64,000 nucleotides of DNA from G963662985 sp963662985 (GTDB lineage: Bacteria; Chloroflexota; Anaerolineae; Anaerolineales; UBA11579): the NCBI GenBank assembly GCA_963662985.1, contig OY760067.1, positions 1,426,001 to 1,490,000 on the forward strand, given 5' to 3'. A program made the translations under genes and the position numbers. The stretch's first letter is position 1. Every line of letters starts with the position of its first letter. Below are positions 15,786-24,401 of the stretch, one piece after another. The notes under the pieces are model-generated. The model saw only the letters and a list, made by a program, of their open reading frames with translations, did not search any database and was not told the DNA's origin.

Positions 15786-16418
15786 TTACTGTAAGAATGG
15801 ATTCTCTTTCTTTTCTCTACCGATTGTGGTTAATGCCCCATGCCCCGGATAAACGATTGTCTCATCAGGCAACACAAACAATTTAGTATGAATATTCTCA
15901 ATCAATTCTGCTGTGCTCCCTCCCGGTAAGTCCGTTCGTCCTATCGAGCGAGAAAACAACACATCTCCGCTAAACAAAGCCTTATTCTCTGCATTATAAA
16001 AACAGCAATCGCTTTCTGTGTGCCCTGGAGTGTCGATTACCGTAAATTCATATGCACCAACTTTCATCACTGAACTGGCATTGAATAAATTGGAAGGAGT
16101 TTCCAATTGAGGGAAAGGGTAGTTAAACATCGTGGCGCCGCCTTTTTGTTCCCACAAGGCCACACCTTTTTCATGCAACCAAACTTTTGAGGTCGGGTTG
16201 CACATTTCTAACAAATAAGCCACCCCACCAATATGATCAAAGTGGGGATGGGTCAACCAAATTTCTCGAATCATCACGCCAAGGCTTTGTGCTTTTTCAT
16301 AAATTTCATTTTGGCTGATTGCAGGGTCAATCACCACCGCATCTTTGCTTTCGCTATCATACACAATATAGCTATTATTACTAATTGGCCCCAAGATCAT
16401 TCGTTCAATTTTTAGCAT
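15786..16418 (-). CDS. MBL-fold metallo-hydrolase (glyoxalase II-like)
   Basis: Metallo-beta-lactamase fold enzyme of 210 residues with the complete metal set: THPHFDHIGG, DTPGHTESD, FSGDVLF and YPGHG. Compact hydrolases of this type act as glyoxalase II, persulfide dioxygenase-like enzymes or thioesterases; the substrate here is unknown. Start ATG 16418 has GAGGA 5 bp upstream, better than an in-frame start 10 codons earlier. It is divergent from tnaA across about 155 bp, with a TATAAT on the minus strand near 16450. Confidence 0.88.
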   Translation of the reverse strand: MLKIERMILGPISNNSYIVYDSESKDAVVIDPAISQNEIYEKAQSLGVMIREIWLTHPHFDHIGGVAYLLEMCNPTSKVWLHEKGVALWEQKGGATMFNYPFPQLETPSNLFNASSVMKVGAYEFTVIDTPGHTESDCCFYNAENKALFSGDVLFSRSIGRTDLPGGSTAELIENIHTKLFVLPDETIVYPGHGALTTIGREKKENPFLQ

Positions 16419-16483
16419 AAATTCCTCATAGATTGATATTTGTCTCATTATACTTGTTTCTTTAACATGCAGTTAGTAGTTTA

Positions 16484-16513
16484 TTGAACTTTGGCGTTTA
16501 AACGTTGTACAAT
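16484..16513 (+). promoter_or_regulatory. tnaA promoter with palindrome
   Basis: TTGAAC, 18-bp spacer, TACAAT. The spacer contains the perfect palindrome CGTTTAAACG (16495-16504), a possible operator. A start site near 16520 gives a leader of about 55 nt. Confidence 0.5.
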
Positions 16514-16573
16514 AATATTGAGTTAATCTATTCAGTACTTATTTCAAAAACATAGTATAAGGAGAAAATTTCA

Positions 16574-17953
16574 ATGCCCAAATATATTCCAGAACCATTT
16601 CGCATCAAAGTTGTGGAACCCATCGAATTAAAAGACAGGAAAACAAGAGAAAAAGTCATCAAAGCGGCTGGCTTCAACACCTTCAGTGTCAAAGCTGAGG
16701 ATATCTTCATTGACTTGATGACCGACTCAGGCACCTCTGCCATGAGCCAAAATCAATGGGCGGCCATGATGATTGGAGACGAATCTTACGCTGGTGCTCG
16801 TTCCTATTACCGTCTTAAAGAGGTTATCGACGAGATCTTTGGATTCAAGTTTTTTGTCCCCACCCATCAAGGTCGTGCAGCAGAGAACATTCTCACTTCA
16901 GTTCTCCTCAAAGCAGGGGATTTTGTTCCCTCTAACCAACACTTTGACACCACCGAAGGCAACATCTATGGTCGCGGCGGCACCCCTGTCAATCTAGTCA
17001 ATCCCGACGCCTATATCCTAGACAAACAAGTGCCTTTCAAAGGCAACATGGATATTGAAAAGCTCAAACAATTTATTGAAGAAACTGGTCCGGAACGCAT
17101 TCCCTTTGGGATGATTACCATCACTAACAATGCCGGTGGTGGGCAGCCTGTCTCCATGCAAAACATTCGTGAGACAGCCAAGGTATATCATAGCTATGAC
17201 ATTCCTTTCTTTATTGATGCTTGCCGTTTTGCCGAAAACGCCTACTATATTCAACAACGAGAACCCGGCTACGCACATCGTTCCATTCTTTCCATTGCCC
17301 AAGAGACCTTCTCCTACGCCGATGGCGCTACGATGAGCGCTAAAAAAGATGGCATGGTCAACATTGGTGGATTCCTCGCCATGAACGACGAAGAAATGTT
17401 TGTCAACGTACGCAATGAACTCATCATGCGCGAAGGTTTTCCCACTTATGGTGGTCTTGCTGGTCGTGATCTTGATGCCCTTGCCGTAGGCTTTAAAGAA
17501 GTCCTCAAAGAAGACTATCTTGAATACCGTCTTGCGCAAACTCGTTATCTAGGTGAAAGTTTTGCAGAATTAGGCGTGCCCGTCATGCAACCCATCGGTG
17601 CGCACGCTGTTTATATTGACGCCAAACAATTTTTCACCCACATTCCTCAAGTAGAACTCCCTGGCATTGCTCTTGCCGTTGCGCTCTATGAATATGGTGG
17701 CATCCGTGGCTGTGAGTTAGGCACCGTTGCCTTCTCTCACCCTGATCCTGAAACAGGTGAGATGATTATGCCCGAGCTAGACCTTGTGCGTTTAGCAATT
17801 CCTCGCCGAGTCTATACACAAAGCCACTTTGATTATATGATTGACGTGATGAAAGACATCATCGCCGACAAAGATAAATTCAAGGGCTATCGCATTGTCA
17901 AAGCCCCCAAACTCATGAGGCATTTCACAGCACAATATGAAAGACTTAAATAA
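16574..17953 (+). CDS. tnaA: Tryptophanase
   Basis: PLP-dependent beta-eliminating lyase converting tryptophan to indole, pyruvate and ammonia; 459 residues. Family motifs include IDLMTDSGTSAMS, PTHQGRAAE, TNNAGGGQPVSM, DACRFAENAYYI and the PLP lysine in MSAKKDG (about Lys258). Two positions argue against tyrosine phenol-lyase. Asp125 in HFDTTEG stands where phenol-lyase has a threonine, and Leu382 in IRGCELG replaces the phenol-lyase specificity arginine. These position assignments rest on my recall of the two families. The sirtuin gene overlaps its 3' end by 17 bp. There is no obvious TnaC leader. Confidence 0.88.
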   Translation: MPKYIPEPFRIKVVEPIELKDRKTREKVIKAAGFNTFSVKAEDIFIDLMTDSGTSAMSQNQWAAMMIGDESYAGARSYYRLKEVIDEIFGFKFFVPTHQGRAAENILTSVLLKAGDFVPSNQHFDTTEGNIYGRGGTPVNLVNPDAYILDKQVPFKGNMDIEKLKQFIEETGPERIPFGMITITNNAGGGQPVSMQNIRETAKVYHSYDIPFFIDACRFAENAYYIQQREPGYAHRSILSIAQETFSYADGATMSAKKDGMVNIGGFLAMNDEEMFVNVRNELIMREGFPTYGGLAGRDLDALAVGFKEVLKEDYLEYRLAQTRYLGESFAELGVPVMQPIGAHAVYIDAKQFFTHIPQVELPGIALAVALYEYGGIRGCELGTVAFSHPDPETGEMIMPELDLVRLAIPRRVYTQSHFDYMIDVMKDIIADKDKFKGYRIVKAPKLMRHFTAQYERLK

Positions 17954-18701
17954 TCAACAAACAATCGAAAAAATGGCAGCTGCGCTTAACCAAGCGCAGT
18001 ATGCTGTTGCCTTTACAGGTGCCGGCATCTCCGTAGAATCCGGCATCCCCACGTTTCGAGGAAAAGATGGCATTTGGAATCGCTATGATCCTATCAGCCT
18101 TGACCTCACTTATTTCTATAAACATCCACAAGAAGCATGGGGCGTTATCAAAGAGATTTTTTACGACATGTTCGGTGCTGCTCACCCCAACCCTGCCCAT
18201 CTAGGCCTTGCTCAGTTAGAGCAGCAAGGGCGCCTCAAAGCTGTCATCACCCAAAATATTGACAATCTTCATCAAGAAGCTGGCAACACCGATGTTATCG
18301 AATATCATGGCACGTGTGCCAACTTAATTTGCACCCAATGTGGAAAAAAGGTTCCTGCCCAAGAAAGTTTGCTCACCACCTTACCCCCTCGCTGTGAAAA
18401 ATGTAATGGTGTCCTTAAACCCGATTTTGTCTTCTTTGGAGAATTAATCCCTCCCCAAGCCCAAGAACGCTCATGGGACCTTATGCAGCGGGCCGATCTT
18501 GTTCTCATCATCGGTACTATCGGTGAAGTTATGCCCGCTTGTCAATTACCCTCCATCGCCAAGGCCAATGGCGCCACCATTTTAGAGATCAATCCAGAAC
18601 CATCCGCTTTCACTTGGCGCACAACAGATTTATACCTCCCTATGCAAGCAGGCCAGGCGATGCCCTTGATTATGCAAGCTCTCAAAAACCAAAATTCATA
18701 A
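17937..18701 (+). CDS. cobB: NAD-dependent protein deacylase (sirtuin)
   Basis: Sir2-family enzyme that removes acyl groups from lysine using NAD+, giving nicotinamide and O-acyl-ADP-ribose. The motifs are complete: GAGISVESGIPTFRG, TQNIDNLHQEAG, catalytic His in EYHGT, two zinc CxxC pairs (CTQC, CEKC) and GTIGEVMPA. In many class III sirtuins the last block is GTS; the T-I variant is slightly unusual. 254 residues is normal. Its start lies inside the tnaA 3' end, so it is probably translated from the tnaA transcript, a reason to suspect linked regulation. Confidence 0.93.
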   Translation: MKDLNNQQTIEKMAAALNQAQYAVAFTGAGISVESGIPTFRGKDGIWNRYDPISLDLTYFYKHPQEAWGVIKEIFYDMFGAAHPNPAHLGLAQLEQQGRLKAVITQNIDNLHQEAGNTDVIEYHGTCANLICTQCGKKVPAQESLLTTLPPRCEKCNGVLKPDFVFFGELIPPQAQERSWDLMQRADLVLIIGTIGEVMPACQLPSIAKANGATILEINPEPSAFTWRTTDLYLPMQAGQAMPLIMQALKNQNS

Positions 18702-18717
18702 AATGAATATCATATTA

Positions 18718-18748
18718 AAGAACTTCTAGCAAAGTACTAGAAGTTCTT
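18718..18748 (+). terminator. Stem-loop after the sirtuin gene
   Basis: Perfect 12-bp stem AAGAACTTCTAG/CTAGAAGTTCTT with a 7-nt loop. No T-tract follows, since the right arm runs straight into the next -35 box. It is a weak terminator or a regulatory hairpin. Confidence 0.5.
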
Positions 18749-18775
18749 GACAGCGCTTTATCCAGGTAGTATTAT
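18747..18775 (+). promoter_or_regulatory. Promoter of the Rrf2 regulator gene
   Basis: TTGACA, 17-bp spacer, TATTAT; near-consensus. The first two bases of the -35 box overlap the preceding hairpin arm. Confidence 0.75.
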
Positions 18776-18811
18776 CATGCTTAATCAAAATCCAAGGATA
18801 AAAGAGGAATT

Positions 18812-19252
18812 ATGAAACTTTCCAAACGTGGCGAATATGGAATGCGCGCATTGATTTACATCACTCGTGTCAGTGAGCAGTATCCCGTTGTTCCGATTAA
18901 ACAGATCGCCCAAGAAGAAAATATTCCTCTTAAATTTCTAGAACAAATTCTTCTTTCCCTCAAAAATGCAGGTTTACTCAAAAGCAAAATGGGTGCCAAT
19001 GGTGGCTACTATCTTGCCAAACCTTCAGATCAAATCACCTTAGGAGAGATTGAACGCATTCTAGATGGTCCACTTGCACCCATTAGTTGTGTCAGCAAAT
19101 ATGCCTATGAAAAATGTGCATGTTTAGACGAAGAATCCTGTGGCCTGCGTATGGTTATGTTAGATGTACGCAACGCAATTTCAGACATCCTAGATAAAAC
19201 AACCCTGTGGGATGTAATAGAAAGAATGAATACAGTGAAGATGAGCTCCTAG
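18812..19252 (+). CDS. Rrf2-family transcriptional regulator
   Basis: 146-residue winged-helix protein of the Rrf2 family (IscR, CymR, NsrR relatives). The N terminus MKLSKRGEYGMRALIYI, the recognition part IKQIAQEENIPLKFLEQIL and the wing LLKSKMGANGGYYLAKP are typical. Cysteines in ISCVSKYAYEKCACLDEESCGL (four within about 25 residues) could hold an iron-sulfur cluster, which would make it an IscR/NsrR-like sensor; CymR-type members lack these. It has its own strong promoter and a terminator overlapping its stop. The TSUP sulfur-anion permease next door suggests, but does not prove, sulfur control. Confidence 0.88.
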   Translation: MKLSKRGEYGMRALIYITRVSEQYPVVPIKQIAQEENIPLKFLEQILLSLKNAGLLKSKMGANGGYYLAKPSDQITLGEIERILDGPLAPISCVSKYAYEKCACLDEESCGLRMVMLDVRNAISDILDKTTLWDVIERMNTVKMSS

Positions 19253-19266
19253 AGCTCATTTTTTTT
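19241..19266 (+). terminator. Terminator overlapping the Rrf2 gene stop
   Basis: Stem ATGAGCTC/GAGCTCAT with loop CTA, followed by eight Ts. The TAG stop codon spans the loop and the first base of the right arm. Confidence 0.85.
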
Positions 19267-19299
19267 ATCTCCTATATTCCACTATACCAATAGGAGATA
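19266..19299 (+). promoter_or_regulatory. Inverted repeat before the TSUP permease gene
   Basis: TATCTCCTAT/ATAGGAGATA, perfect 10-bp arms around 14 bp, 27 bp before the permease ATG. It is a candidate operator, perhaps for the adjacent Rrf2 regulator, or a leader hairpin that would involve an AGGAG sequence. Confidence 0.45.
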
Positions 19300-19325
19300 T
19301 AGAAAACCCATATGGAGGTAAAAGT

Positions 19326-20126
19326 ATGGAACATATTTGGAATATTTTAGTAGAGAACATTGATTCAATTGGCTTATATATCCTTGTTGGATTTATAGCC
19401 CAAATGGTAGATGGTGCCCTAGGGATGGCTTATGGAGTCCTGTCAAGCTCATTCTTGCTTAGTTTCGGGGTGTCTCCCGCTGCAGCAAGCGCATCCATTC
19501 ACATTGCAGAGATCTTCACCACAGGTGTATCTGGTATATCTCACATGCGTGCAAAAAATATTAACAAGCCATTGTTGAAAAAACTTCTTATCCCTGGCAT
19601 GGTTGGTGGTTTGTTAGGAGCCATAACCATTTCCGTCTTAGATAGCAAAGCCCTAAAACCTTATATTGCCTTATTCTTATTATTAATGGGCATTCGCATT
19701 CTTATCAAAGCTATTCGATTCAACAAACAAAAAACAGATATTGAAGCAGATCCAGAAGCAGCAGCGAAGAGAAAATGGATTGCTCCTTTAGCTGTTTTAG
19801 GTGGCTTTTTTGATGCTTCAGGTGGTGGTGGTTGGGGTCCCATTGTCACTTCAACTTTGCTTGCCAATGGTGACCATCCTCGCAAAACCATCGGCACAGT
19901 CAACACTGCTGAATTTTTTGTCACTGTTGTTCAAGTGATTATTTTCATCAGCTTGCTCAAGCTCACCAGCTGGGCTGTGATCTTAGGTTTGATGATTGGT
20001 GGTGTCATTGCTGCCCCACTCGGTGCCAACCTTGTTAGAAAAGTGCCAACTCGTGTCATGATGTATATTGTTGGCTGCCTCATCTGCTTCTTGCAGATTC
20101 GTACCATTTATTTAGCTTGGTTCTAA
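19326..20126 (+). CDS. TSUP-family sulfite/sulfonate-type permease
   Basis: Integral membrane protein of the TauE/SafE (TSUP) family, 266 residues with about eight hydrophobic segments. Internal repeat hallmarks are GALGMAYGVLSSSFLLSFGVSPA and GGFFDASGGGGWGPIVTSTLL, with ASIHIAEIFTTGVSG and TVNTAEFFV as the paired second motifs. Family members export or import sulfite, sulfoacetate, thiosulfate or other sulfur anions. The start has GGAGG 8 bp upstream. It has a separate transcript from the Rrf2 gene but lies directly after it; a sulfur link is an inference. Confidence 0.88.
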   Translation: MEHIWNILVENIDSIGLYILVGFIAQMVDGALGMAYGVLSSSFLLSFGVSPAAASASIHIAEIFTTGVSGISHMRAKNINKPLLKKLLIPGMVGGLLGAITISVLDSKALKPYIALFLLLMGIRILIKAIRFNKQKTDIEADPEAAAKRKWIAPLAVLGGFFDASGGGGWGPIVTSTLLANGDHPRKTIGTVNTAEFFVTVVQVIIFISLLKLTSWAVILGLMIGGVIAAPLGANLVRKVPTRVMMYIVGCLICFLQIRTIYLAWF

Positions 20127-20153
20127 GGGGTCAATCTCTGGTAAAATCAGGGC

Positions 20154-20687
20154 ATGAAAAATAAGAGAATTCAAAAATTTCGTGCCCACTGGTTTGCCTT
20201 CAAAACAAATCAATTCAATATGGCAGGCATCCGCACGGGTGCAAAAAATGGTGTGGTGTCTGCCGTCATCTTTTTACTCGGCCTCAATCCTTTAGTATGG
20301 ATTTTCTTTGGACATCTTAATTCACCCGACGACCAAACTATTTCCGTTGGGTTTGTCATCCTTTCCACAACATTTGTTTTTGCCGCTATTATGCTTCCTC
20401 TTTTTATGTTCCTAGGCACTGTATTTGGTTTCATCATTGCCAAATCCTTAGAAAAACATCTTGCAGATTGGTCCAGAGCAAAATTTACACTTCGTACTTT
20501 GTTCGTTTCCCTATTGATTGCAATTTTCTTCTCACTCATAGGCTTCTTCTTGATATTTGATCGAACAACACCAGCTTCCTTATTCCAATTTATTCTCGTT
20601 TGGGCGGTTCCCCTGCTCACATTAGTAGGATTTGCCACATTCACATCATCTATTCTCTACCAACGCGCCCTCAACGGAGATCTTTAG
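20154..20687 (+). CDS. Hypothetical four-helix membrane protein
   Basis: 177-residue protein I cannot assign. Four hydrophobic segments (roughly residues 32-58, 66-98, 116-142, 145-170) with short loops suggest an inner-membrane protein. The N terminus is basic (MKNKRIQKFRAHWFAFKTNQ) and the first 20 residues are cytoplasmic by the positive-inside rule. There is no Shine-Dalgarno sequence: TAAAAT lies 6 bp before the ATG, so the mRNA may be leaderless. It stands alone between the permease and a DUF4230 protein. Confidence 0.65.
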   Translation: MKNKRIQKFRAHWFAFKTNQFNMAGIRTGAKNGVVSAVIFLLGLNPLVWIFFGHLNSPDDQTISVGFVILSTTFVFAAIMLPLFMFLGTVFGFIIAKSLEKHLADWSRAKFTLRTLFVSLLIAIFFSLIGFFLIFDRTTPASLFQFILVWAVPLLTLVGFATFTSSILYQRALNGDL

Positions 20688-20756
20688 GATTAGTAAAGTG
20701 CTTAAAACCTTTTAGGTTTAACACTTTCATTGCGTGTTATTAGGTATAATGAAAAT

Positions 20757-21440
20757 ATGAAGAAAAAACAATTTGTCATTTTATTGATCTTGATCGTGTT
20801 GATTTTAGGGGCGGGAGTCGCTTATTTTGGTTATACCATTCAACAAAACATCCAAGCAACCACGCAAAAACTCACCGCTCCCATAGACGCCATCACCAAT
20901 GGAGTTGCCACTCAAGCGCAACAGATTGCCCAAATCCTCAACCCCACTCCCACCATCGTTCCAGACCCCGAATCAATCATTCATGAGGTGCGTAGCCTTG
21001 CCCGTCTCGAAACCTCCTACTATTCAGTTGAAAAAATTGTCACTGGTGAAATGAACACAGATACAGCCCTATTAGATTTCTTTCTCGGGCAAAAACTGCT
21101 CTTCATTGCCCATGGCTATGTCATTGCTGGAGTAGATCTCGAAAAATTAGAACCGCAAGATCTTAGCATCAAAGAAGGTGTCCTATATGTAACCTTGCCC
21201 GAAGCAGAAATCTTCGTTGCCACCCTTGATAACGATAAATCCTATGTCTATGATCGTCAATCTGGCGTACTCACAGATGTAGATCAAAACCTCGAAACAC
21301 ATGTTCGTCAGGTTGCTCAACAAGCAATCCTCGACACCGCCATTGAAGATGGCATCTTAGAACAAGCCCAAACCAATGCCGAAATCTATCTTCTTCGTCT
21401 ATTCATCCAAGCCGGCTTCTACGATGTTATTTTCGAATAA
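20757..21440 (+). CDS. DUF4230 membrane-anchored protein
   Basis: 227 residues: a single N-terminal membrane helix (residues 4-27) and an extracytoplasmic domain matching DUF4230 by pattern, with VRSLARLETSYYSVEKIVTGE and LYVTLPEAEIFVATLDNDKSYVYDRQSGVL. The function of DUF4230 is unknown. A low-complexity Thr/Pro/Ile stretch (about residues 45-70) links helix and domain. I chose ATG 20757, because an in-frame ATG 9 codons earlier lies upstream of a TATAAT at 20745-20750 that sits 6 bp before this ATG; no ribosome site is seen, so translation may be leaderless. Confidence 0.75.
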   Translation: MKKKQFVILLILIVLILGAGVAYFGYTIQQNIQATTQKLTAPIDAITNGVATQAQQIAQILNPTPTIVPDPESIIHEVRSLARLETSYYSVEKIVTGEMNTDTALLDFFLGQKLLFIAHGYVIAGVDLEKLEPQDLSIKEGVLYVTLPEAEIFVATLDNDKSYVYDRQSGVLTDVDQNLETHVRQVAQQAILDTAIEDGILEQAQTNAEIYLLRLFIQAGFYDVIFE

Positions 21441-21483
21441 CAAACCAACTTAGAAAATCTGAAATCAAAAGGAACAATAAATA

Positions 21484-22899
21484 ATGAGAACACCAAGTTG
21501 GGTGCAAGATGCAATTTTCTATCAAATTTTTCCCGATCGATTTGCAAAAAGTGAACACGCACCAAAATTAGCCAACACACAACCTTGGGGAAGCACACCA
21601 ACCTATAATGGATTTATGGGAGGGGATTTAAGAGGAATTATTGATAAATTTGATTATCTCCTAGATCTTGGTATCAATGCGATTTATTTGAATCCCATCT
21701 TCCAATCTTCTGCCAACCATCGTTATCACACCGTAGATTATTACATGGTCGATCATCGCCTTGGCACCATGGAAGATTTTTATTCTTTAATTGATATCGC
21801 CCATGCCAACCATGTCAAGATCATTATCGATGGGGTCTTCAATCACTGTGGCCGTGGATTTTTCCCCTTCAATGATCTTTTAGAAAATGGCAAAGATTCT
21901 GCTTTTTCAGATTGGTTCATTGTCAAAAATTTTCCTCTCAACGCTTATGCTGAAGGGCAAACCCCCAACTATGAAGCTTGGTGGAACATGCCTGACTTGC
22001 CCAAACTCAACACCGATAATCCTGAAGTTCGTGCTTTTATTATGGATGTTGCCCGCTTTTGGATCGATCAAGGAGCAGACGGCTGGCGTCTTGATGTCCC
22101 CGGAGAAATTGATGATGATGATTTTTGGCGTGAATTTTGTGATACCGTCAAAACCGCAAATCCAGATGCCTATATCCTTGGAGAAATCTGGGAAGTTGCC
22201 CCCAAATGGGTAGATAAAAATCATTTCGATGGCCTTATGAACTATCCCCTTCGTTCAGCAATGCTTGATCTTCTTCGTTACGACACCGACATCAATGGCT
22301 TTGCAGAACGCCTCAATGAACTCACCACCGTCTACGAACGTGAAAATCAATTCGCCATGTATCTTTCTATGGGCTCCCATGACCGCAAACGTGCCCTGTT
22401 TGCCTTAGATGGCAACAAAGAAAAAGTCAAGTTGCTTCACTTCCTTGCCTTTGCCTTCCCTGGTGCGCCTGCCATTTATTACGGGGATGAGATTGGACTC
22501 AGTGGTGGCAAAGATCCTCTCAACCGAGAAGCTTTTCCATGGGATAAAAAACAGTGGGATCTCGATACATTGGTCTATTTCAAACGTCTTATCTCCATCC
22601 GTAAAGCTTTCACTAGCCTTCGTCGTGGTGACTATAAAGAACTCATTCAAAATAACGACCTCCGCTATTTTGCCTTCACCCGTCAAAAAGGAGATGAAAC
22701 CATCACCGCCGTGCTCAACGCCAACAATAGCTATCAACAGATTACCCTCCCCGTGGTTACTTCTTCTCCCCTCACTCCCATTGCAGTTAAAAATCTTATC
22801 ACAGATGAGATCTACGACGTAGAAGAAAACGCCGTCACCTTCCGCATGAAACCTTGGACAGGTGCCTTTCTTTTACCTATCTTTGCTAGAGAAATATAA
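21484..22899 (+). CDS. GH13 alpha-amylase-family glycosidase
   Basis: Alpha-glucan-acting enzyme of glycoside hydrolase family 13, 471 residues. The four conserved regions are present: DGVFNHCGRGF, GADGWRLDVPGEI (nucleophile Asp), ILGEIWEVAP (acid/base Glu) and MGSHDRKR. It opens directly with WVQDAIFYQIFPDRFA, lacking the N-terminal domain of neopullulanases, and ends with a short beta domain. There is no signal peptide, so it probably works in the cytoplasm on maltodextrins or cyclodextrins. AAGGAACAAT lies before the ATG. A bidirectional terminator separates it from pyrH. Confidence 0.92.
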   Translation: MRTPSWVQDAIFYQIFPDRFAKSEHAPKLANTQPWGSTPTYNGFMGGDLRGIIDKFDYLLDLGINAIYLNPIFQSSANHRYHTVDYYMVDHRLGTMEDFYSLIDIAHANHVKIIIDGVFNHCGRGFFPFNDLLENGKDSAFSDWFIVKNFPLNAYAEGQTPNYEAWWNMPDLPKLNTDNPEVRAFIMDVARFWIDQGADGWRLDVPGEIDDDDFWREFCDTVKTANPDAYILGEIWEVAPKWVDKNHFDGLMNYPLRSAMLDLLRYDTDINGFAERLNELTTVYERENQFAMYLSMGSHDRKRALFALDGNKEKVKLLHFLAFAFPGAPAIYYGDEIGLSGGKDPLNREAFPWDKKQWDLDTLVYFKRLISIRKAFTSLRRGDYKELIQNNDLRYFAFTRQKGDETITAVLNANNSYQQITLPVVTSSPLTPIAVKNLITDEIYDVEENAVTFRMKPWTGAFLLPIFAREI

Positions 22900-22912
22900 A
22901 TCTAAAAAATCA

Positions 22913-22944
22913 AAAAGAGGTTGAATTAAATTCAACCTCTTTTT
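22913..22944. terminator. Bidirectional terminator between GH13 gene and pyrH
   Basis: Perfect 14-bp stem AAAAGAGGTTGAAT/ATTCAACCTCTTTT with a 3-nt loop, A- and T-rich on both sides, between convergent genes. Confidence 0.85.
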
Positions 22945-22973
22945 AGTGATTAATTGATTATTTTTTCTAACGG

Positions 22974-23693
22974 CTAACTTACTAAAGTACCAACATCTTT
23001 GCCATCAAATGCATCTTTCAAAGCATTTTCTTCCCAGAAGTTCAACACCAAAATCGGCAATTGATTTTCCATACACAATGTCAACGCTGTCGTATCCATC
23101 ACCTTCACTTGTTTTTTGATCGCATCCATAAAAGAAATCTTGTCATATTTCACCGCATCCGTATATTTCTTTGGGTCCTTGTCATAGACGCCATCCACTT
23201 TTGTGGCTTTGATCACAATGTCAGCTTCAATTTCCACAGCGCGCAAAGCAGCAGCCGTATCTGTAGTGAAGAACGGATTACCCGTCCCACCTGCAAAGAT
23301 CACCACATGTCCTTTTTCTAAATGGCTGATCGCGCGGCGGCGAATATAGGGTTCAGCGACTTGATCCATCTTGATTGCAGTCATCACCCGAGTGGGTACC
23401 CCAAATTTTTCGATCGCATCCATCAATGCCATCGCATTCATCACGGTTGCCAACATTCCCATATAATCAGCAGTTGCACGGTCCATGCCTAATTCGATTC
23501 CTTGTTGCCCTCGCCAAAGGTTGCCAGCGCCCACCACGATCGCCAATTGAACGCCATCGTGCTTCAAAGCCTTCACCTCTTTAGCAATTTGAACAGCTTT
23601 TTCTGGATTGATTCCATAGCCATTTTCACCAGAGAGTGCTTCACCACTAAATTTTAATAAAATTCTTTTGTAGGGGTATTTCTCTTTACTCAA
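22974..23693 (-). CDS. pyrH: UMP kinase
   Basis: Bacterial UMP kinase (amino-acid kinase fold), making UDP from UMP with ATP. The sequence KRILLKFSGEALSGENGYGI, the phosphate loop VVGAGNLWRGQQG, GTGNPFFTTDTAAALRA and KATKVDGVYDKDPKKY are diagnostic. 239 residues is normal. It follows tsf on the same strand but is separated by a terminator hairpin at 23743-23765 and has its own start region. In most bacteria frr follows pyrH; here frr lies 9 kb away on the other strand. Confidence 0.96.
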   Translation of the reverse strand: MSKEKYPYKRILLKFSGEALSGENGYGINPEKAVQIAKEVKALKHDGVQLAIVVGAGNLWRGQQGIELGMDRATADYMGMLATVMNAMALMDAIEKFGVPTRVMTAIKMDQVAEPYIRRRAISHLEKGHVVIFAGGTGNPFFTTDTAAALRAVEIEADIVIKATKVDGVYDKDPKKYTDAVKYDKISFMDAIKKQVKVMDTTALTLCMENQLPILVLNFWEENALKDAFDGKDVGTLVS

Positions 23694-23737
23694 TCGAATC
23701 TCCTTATTCTTTCACTGCTAATTTTATCGTAAAATGC

Positions 23738-23765
23738 AAAAAAAAGACCAGCATAGCTGGTCTTT
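23738..23765 (-). terminator. Terminator between tsf and pyrH
   Basis: Stem AAAGACCAGC/GCTGGTCTTT with a 3-nt loop, followed on the minus strand by a T-tract. It would limit readthrough from rpsB-tsf into pyrH. Confidence 0.8.
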
Positions 23766-23777
23766 AAGAATGTAGAA

Positions 23778-24380
23778 TTAATCGATGCTTTCGCCAAGCT
23801 CCCAACGTTTGAAGCGGCGTATCACAATGTTTTCACCCATTGCAGCAATGCTTTCATTCAACATGTCAGCAATTGTCTTGCTGTCATCGCGGATATAAAC
23901 TTGATTCATCAAAACGATTTCTTTTTTGAATTTACTCAAGCGGCCTTCCACAATGCGTTCAATCATGTTTTCAGGTTTGCCTTCTTCAAGTGCGGTTGCA
24001 CGGGCAACTTCTTCTTCTCGTGCCAAAACATCAGCAGGAAGATCTTCTTCCTTCACACAGATAGGAGAAGCGGCTGCAATTTGCAATGCAATTTCATGTG
24101 CAAAAGTGCGGAAACCTTCAGAACGTGACACAAAATCTGTTTCACAGTTCACTTCAACGATCACACCAACGCGGCCATCACCGTGGGAATAGAGTTCCAC
24201 AACGCCTTCAGAAGCATCACGGTCAGAACGTTTAGCAGCCTTAGAAAGACCTTTTTCACGCAAATAGTCAACTGCCCCGTCAAAGTCGCCATTGGAGCTT
24301 TCCAAAGCAGCTTTGCAATCCATCATAGGAGCACCGGTTGCTTTGCGAAGTTCTTTAATCAAATCAATGGAAATTGCCAT
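23778..24380 (-). CDS. tsf: Elongation factor Ts
   Basis: Nucleotide exchange factor for EF-Tu. The UBA-like N terminus LIKELRKATGAPMMDCKAALESSNGDFDGAVDYLREKG is diagnostic, followed by VGVIVEVNCETDFVSR and the core MVLMNQVYIRDD-type end. At 200 residues it is the short form with one dimerisation repeat, as in cyanobacteria, chloroplasts and Thermus. It lies 21 bp after rpsB on the same strand, the usual rpsB-tsf operon. Confidence 0.96.
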   Translation of the reverse strand: MAISIDLIKELRKATGAPMMDCKAALESSNGDFDGAVDYLREKGLSKAAKRSDRDASEGVVELYSHGDGRVGVIVEVNCETDFVSRSEGFRTFAHEIALQIAAASPICVKEEDLPADVLAREEEVARATALEEGKPENMIERIVEGRLSKFKKEIVLMNQVYIRDDSKTIADMLNESIAAMGENIVIRRFKRWELGESID

Positions 24381-24401
24381 AATATCTTTCGTCCTCTACT
24401 T

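Noticed and set aside
16574..17953. Tyrosine phenol-lyase instead of tryptophanase.
   Set aside because: The Asp in FDTTEG and the Leu in IRGCELG match tryptophanase positions, whereas phenol-lyase has Thr and Arg there.
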